From Catonia carolina (taxonomy: Eukaryota; Arthropoda; Insecta; Hemiptera; Achilidae): 64,000 nt of DNA. The translations under genes were made by a program, and so were the position numbers. Shown piece after piece: positions 53,501 through 60,221 of this stretch. Location: assembly GCA_035578175.1 (NCBI GenBank), contig JAQMRL010000003.1:84703969-84767968 (forward strand), written 5' to 3'. Each line of letters begins with the position of its first letter. The stretch's first letter is position 1. Under the pieces are notes generated by a model. That model saw nothing but the letters and a program-made list of their open reading frames with translations, did not search any database and was not told the DNA's origin.

Positions 53501-56500
53501 ATCTTATCAAACATCCCATAAGTATTTTTAACAGCCGTATTATATTGACAATCAAAATATATTATTTTCTTTAAACCACCAGTAATACTGTAAAACAGTA
53601 AACACTTACCAATTATAGCGCTTTCGTGCATTAAATCAAAAAAATCAAAAGGTCGTTCAAAAAATGGTTTACACAACACTTTTTGAACTATAAAAGAGGA
53701 AATAAAAAATTTTCAAATGTAACTGAACAAATGCACAGAAATCAACACACAATACCAGATATAACGAATAATTTAAAAATATTAGAAATAAATTAAAAAC
53801 AGAATGAAGTTAAGATTTTGGAAAAGTATTATATTTACAAATATGGAAATAAACAGAAATTAATTAACTCACAAATTGAAAATGATAACAATTTAATTAA
53901 GTTGGCAACACTGTTTTAAATATAGATTTAAGAATAGATTAATAATCGACTAAATCCTTATTTACCATGGTGGAAGTAGAATGTTTTAAATTTGAATAAT
54001 AAAAAAAACTGAAGATGTGCATTTTATGCACGGAAGCGCTATAATTGGTAAGAGTTTACTGTTTAACCATATTTCTGGTGGTTTACCGAAAATAATATAT
54101 TTTGATACAAGAATAAATATACTACATGACAAAATTTTAGGAAGGGAATCTAACATTTCAATTACAGTACAAGCCAAAAAAAATACAGCCCAAGTATTTT
54201 CTTGGAATAACCAAGAAAAACTAACCTACTTTTCTTCTCTTTATACACTACATAACTTAAAACTTTTGCTGAACATAAAAAAAATAATAAAAACTCAATT
54301 TCTTAAACTTACCACTGCTTTCACATGGATCATCAAAGTGTTGTTCTTGCAAATCGAATACAGCACTGAGCAACAACTGCATCAAATCATTTAATGGCCC
54401 TGGAAAAAATAATCATAAAACCATAATCTTATCATAAAAACAAAATAGTTTTTGTGTAGCAAAACTGATAAAACTTATAGACCGTTAAAATAAATTAACT
54501 TTTTGAACCATGTCACATTTATTGTTATAGGGTATTTCTGGCTAGTACCTTTCTGTTAAGCCTAGTTTATTACATAGGTCGAGTAGAAACGGTCGAGTAA
54601 TTTAGTAACAGTCCGCACGTGTAACGTAGACAGCAAATTAAGTGCATTGTTATGGCTCCACGGAGGTGGGATCTCGCTCGTAAAGTACGTTGTGCATAGT
54701 GGTGGAGGTAAGCTACTAAACTGTGCACTCGACTACAACTAAACTACTCGACTAAAATGATGTGTTTAAACAAGTCGAGTACTAAATTACTAATCTACTC
54801 GACCCGTGTAAACTAGGCTTTAGTATCAGTTTACCCTGAGTGTCTGATCTATTGGAGGTCAAAATAATTTTCATTTAATTGGTTATTTTAAATATATTTT
54901 CATACCATTTTAAAACAGATCGAACTGTAAAAGATAAAAGTTTTATGACATGTCAATAGATGTTGTATTTTTAGTTCAAACCAAGGGACGCTTTGAGAGC
55001 AAAACCTGGATTTTGTAACCAACACACCATGAATGTTTATTTCATTGTTTACATTTTTACCAAATACATGTAAAACATTCATTATATAAGAAAACAAAAA
55101 TAATTTCTCAATATTAGGTCAATTTCACAAACTTTACCTGTAGCCTACGTAAGTCGTTTTTGTAAAACGTAAGTTTCTTGACAATGTATTATGATACTTT
55201 TACTAGTTATTTTTGGTGAGTTTTACATACGGTATATTGACTTATCACCTATTTTTAGTTTATTTTATATGACAGCAGTAAAGTAACTGATGTAAACATT
55301 GTGTCATACAAGCGTCTTTCCTATATTATTCAGAATTTTTATCATTTTTTATAAATTTATTAATGTCAGCACATGAATGAAATTTTGGTTTCCAGTACTG
55401 CACAAAACTTGTTCTTTCTTGCCATACAGTCTGTTCCCTGCAAATATTTTTCTGAACTAGCTACATGTAATGTATGTGAGTGTGTGTGTAAATACAATTT
55501 AAAAAATCTGGTGTGAAACACTCACACAGCTTTCTCTTGCCAATGCAAATAATTAACAATAAACCTAACATTAGAAATAAATGTTTTTATTACTAAAAAT
55601 AAAACTTTTTTTTTACACTTAAAATTAAACTAAAAAATTACACTCGCACAACTTTCTCTTGCCAATGCAAATAATTAACAATAAACCTAACATTAGTAAT
55701 AAAACTTTAGAAATAAACAAAAAATCTAACCTCAATAAACATAACCTAATTTTCATCATGAGTGAAAGACACAAAATGAAAATTATTTACCTCAGTTTGG
55801 CTTAAAAATACGGAGAATCACTCTTTCATGCAAAATTAGGCTCTGTAGAGAAAAATGCGTGAAAAAAAAGTTGTAGATCTTTTAATTTCCTATAAATTTG
55901 ATTATATACACTTTTGTCGTAAAATGCATACTAAGGCCAAAATCTTAAAAAAAATTGATCTTTCACACATTTTCATGAGAAAAAACAGAAAATTGGTAAT
56001 TATCGCTAAACTAAGCGTTACACAAAAAAATGTTTGAAATAACAGTTGTAGGATTTTAAATTCTCTACAACTTTTACAAGCTACATTTTTGCGCTAAAAT
56101 GGATATTAAATCGCAATCTTAAAAAAAACGTTTTTACGAGAAAACAGCCTCACCAAGAATTTTAGCAGACATGGCGCCTACCCTATCTTGTAGAGCATAA
56201 AAATTAGAGCATAAATGCGGCGATTTTAGAAAAAATTGTAGGAGCCGTTTTTGAGAAAATCGCACTAAAGTGAAAAATGACACGAATTAACTACTACTTC
56301 CGGTTGACAGATTTTGATGTATATGTTCATATCGGGTCCTCTAGTGGTATCTAACTTAAGTTTCAAGTTTGTACGATGTTCCATTCTTGAGATATTCTGT
56401 TTACACACACACAGACCAATTGCTAAAAACATGTTTTTTGGGGTTCAGGGGGTCTGAAAATGTGTAGATCCGATGAAAACTCGATTTCGAAAAATCGACA

Positions 56501-59221
56501 TGAAAATAATACTTTCCTTCTTATATATTTATATAGGCAAAAGAAAGTAAAAAGTGAAATCACAATATTTTCAGTTTTATGGATTATTACTTACTAAAAA
56601 ATGATTAACTTTAAATTTTATTTAAAAACAAAGTTAATAAGCTGATACAAATAAGTTTTTAATCATAAACTGAAAACAATGCTACAGATGTCATGAAGAT
56701 GGTACAAGTACACAAAAATGTTTTTTTTAAATATTTCAATTGAGTATTCAAAGGGTTAAGTTTCTACAACAGAATTTTATCTTACCAAATTCCTCATAAA
56801 TTTATTGAGCACAATAATAAATAAATAATTAGCACAATATAAATATTTAATTAGCACAATAATAAGAAATAATTTTGTAACGTATGAAATATGTCGTACC
56901 TGAAAAGGATTTGAACCCAAGATTTAAATACATAAATAAAAATATTATTTATTAATTCAATAAAAATCAGATTCTGAGAAAGAATATTATGAAAATTAAA
57001 AATTCCGGGTTCTAAAATGTTCAAGCCAAACAACATAATTTTAAAAATTAAACTCTCAGGGATTTATAGTATGAAGAAAAACTGCAAAATTAATAATTAA
57101 AAAAAATAAAAGTTAATTTCAACTCACCAGCCACTTCATTCTCAACTAGAGCCCTTTCCAGAAGTTCCATTGGAATTCCCATCGGAAAATAATCTTTCCT
57201 ATTGACGATAGTACCAAACGAATGAAGGAATTCAAGGATCATCACAAAATCACCAAAGTATTCATTCGGTATACGAAGCTGTACCGCACTTGGCACTGGC
57301 AAATCCTGCAAAATTACAAAATGTCTAACAATAATGGTGCACAAAATCATACCAAAAAAAGCAACACTAGAATTATTACTTTTTGTCAGTTTAGCAAATG
57401 CAAGCAAAATATCAATGACAGCGACTACTTGATAAACAATTTTAAAAATCTGGTGTGAAACACTCACACAACTTTCTCTTGCCAGTGCAAATAATTAACA
57501 ATAAACATAAGATTAGTAATAAAACATTAGAAATAAACAAAAAACTAACCTCAAAAACATAACCTTATTTTAATCAAGAGTGAAAGACGCAAAATGAAAA
57601 TCGAACTCAGTTTGGCTTAAAAGTACGGAAAATCACTCTTTCACGCTAAACTGGGCTCTGTAGTGAAAAATGCTTTAAATAAAAGTTGTAGATCTTTTTA
57701 TTTCCTATAAAATTTATTTTATACACTTTTGTTGTAAAATGCATTCTACGGCCGAAATCATAAAAAAATCAATTTTTCACATGTTTTCGTGAGAAAAAAT
57801 CAGAAAATCGCTAATTACTGCTAAACTAAGCGTTATACAAAAAAATGTTTGAAATAAAAGTTGTAGAATTTTAAATTCTCTACAACTTTTGTTATATAAA
57901 TTGTTGCGCTAAATTGCATATTAAAGCCGTAATCTTAAAAAAAATCATGTTTTTACGTGAAAACAGCCTCACCCAGAATTTCAGCAAACATGACGCCTAC
58001 CCTATCTTGTAGAGATTAAAAAGTTGAGTAAACCAGGCGATTAAAAAAAAAATCGTAGGACCAGTTTTTGAGAAAATCGCAAAAAAGTGAAAAATTACAC
58101 GAATAAACTACTACTTCCGGTGGACCGATTTTGATGAAAATGTTCGTGTCGGGTCCGGTAGTGGTATGTAACTTAAGTTTCAAGTTCGTACGATGTTCCG
58201 TTCTAGAGATATTCTGTTCACACACGCACGCGCGCGCACGCACACACACACAGAGATCCGGTGAAAACACGATTTTGAAAAATCGACATGAAAACAATAC
58301 TTTCCTTCCTATACATTCATATAGGCAAGAGAAAGTAAAAAAGCAACATTAGAATCATTACTTTTTGTCAGTTTAGCAAATACAAGCAAAATATCAATGA
58401 CAGCGACTACTTGATAAATAATTTTAAAAATCTGGTGTGAAACACTCACACAACTTTCTCTTGCCAATGTAAATAATTAATAATAAACCTAACATTATTA
58501 ATAAAATATTAGAAATAAACAAAACACTAACCTCAAAAACATAACCTTATTTAAATAATGAGTGAATGACGCAAAATGAAAATCGTACTCAGTTTGGCTT
58601 AAAAATACGGATAATCACTCTTTCACGCTAAACTAAGCTCTGTAGAGAAAAATGCTCTAAATAAAAGTTATAGATATTTTAATTTCCTATAAATTTTATT
58701 ATATACACTTTTGTCGTAAAATGCGTACTAAAGCCGAAATCTTAAAAAAATCGATTTTCCACACGTTTTCGTGAGAATAAAACAGAAAATCGCTAATTAC
58801 CGCTAAACTAAGCATTACACAAAAAAATGTTTGAAATAAAAGTTGTAGAATTTTAAATTCTCTACATTTTTTATTATATAAATTTTTGCGCTATAATACA
58901 TATTAAAGCCGTAATCAACACTTTTTTACGTAAAAACACCCTCACCAAGAATTTCAGCAAACATGACGCCTACCCTATCTTGTAGAGAATAAAAAATTGA
59001 GTAAACCAGGCGATTTTTAAAAAAATCGTAGGACCAGTTTTTGAGAAAATCGCAGAAAAGTGAAAAATTACACGAATAAACTACAACTTCCGGTTGACCG
59101 ATTTTGATGAAAATGTTCATGTCGAGTCCGGTAGTGGTACGTAACTTAAGTTTCAAGTTCGTACGATGTTCCGTTCTTGAGATATTTTGTATACACCCAC
59201 ACACACACACACCCACCCGCA

Positions 59222-59274
<53 letters not shown>

Positions 59275-60190
59275 CAATCGCTAAAAACATGTTTTTTGGG
59301 ATCAGGGGGTCTGAAAACGTATAGATCCGGTGAAAACTCGATTTCTTAAAATCGACATGAAAACAATATTTTCCTTCCTATATATTCATATAGGCAAGAG
59401 AAAGTAAAAAATCTGGTGTGAAACACTCACACAACTTCCTCTTGCCAATGCAAATAATTAACAATATATAATGTAACATTCGTCATAAAACATTAGAAAT
59501 AAACAAAAAACTAACCTCAAAAAACATAACCTAATTTTAATCATGAGTGAAAGACGCAGTATGAAAATCGAACTCAGTTAGGCTTAAAAATACAGAAAAT
59601 TACTCTTTCGCGCTAAACTAGGCTCTGTAGTGGAAATTGCTATAAACAAAAGTTGTAGATCTTTTTATTTACTATAAAATTTATTTTATACACTTTTGTC
59701 GTAAAACGCATTCTAAGGCCGAAATCTTAAAAAAATTGATTTTTCACACGTTTTCGTGAGAAAAAATCAGAAAATCGCTAATTACTGCTAAACTAAGCGT
59801 TATACAAAAAAATGTTTGAAATAAAAGTTGTAGAATTTTAAATTCTCTACAACTTTTATTATATAAATTTTTGCGCTAAATTGCATATTAATGCTGTAAT
59901 CTTAAAAAAACTATGTTTTTACGTGAAAACAGCCTCACCAAGAATTTCAGCAAACATGACGCCTACCCTATCTTGTAGAGAATAAAATAATGAGTAAACC
60001 AGGCGATTTTAAAGAAAATCGTAGGACCAGTTTTTGAGAAAATCGCAAAAAAGTGAAAAATTACACGAATAAACTACTACTTCCGGTTGACCGATTTTGA
60101 TGAAAATGTTCGTGTCGGGTCCGGTAGTGGTATGTAACTTATGTTTCAAGTTTCAAGTTCGTACGATGTTCCGTTCTTGAGATATTTTGT

Positions 60191-60221
<31 letters not shown>

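Noticed and set aside
58926..59349. ORFs of C/V or T/H dipeptide runs in the HINE copies (also 58016-58352 and 60153-60504)
   Set aside because: They are translations of the CA/GT microsatellite and of conserved non-coding repeat body on both strands, without any conserved frame between copies.
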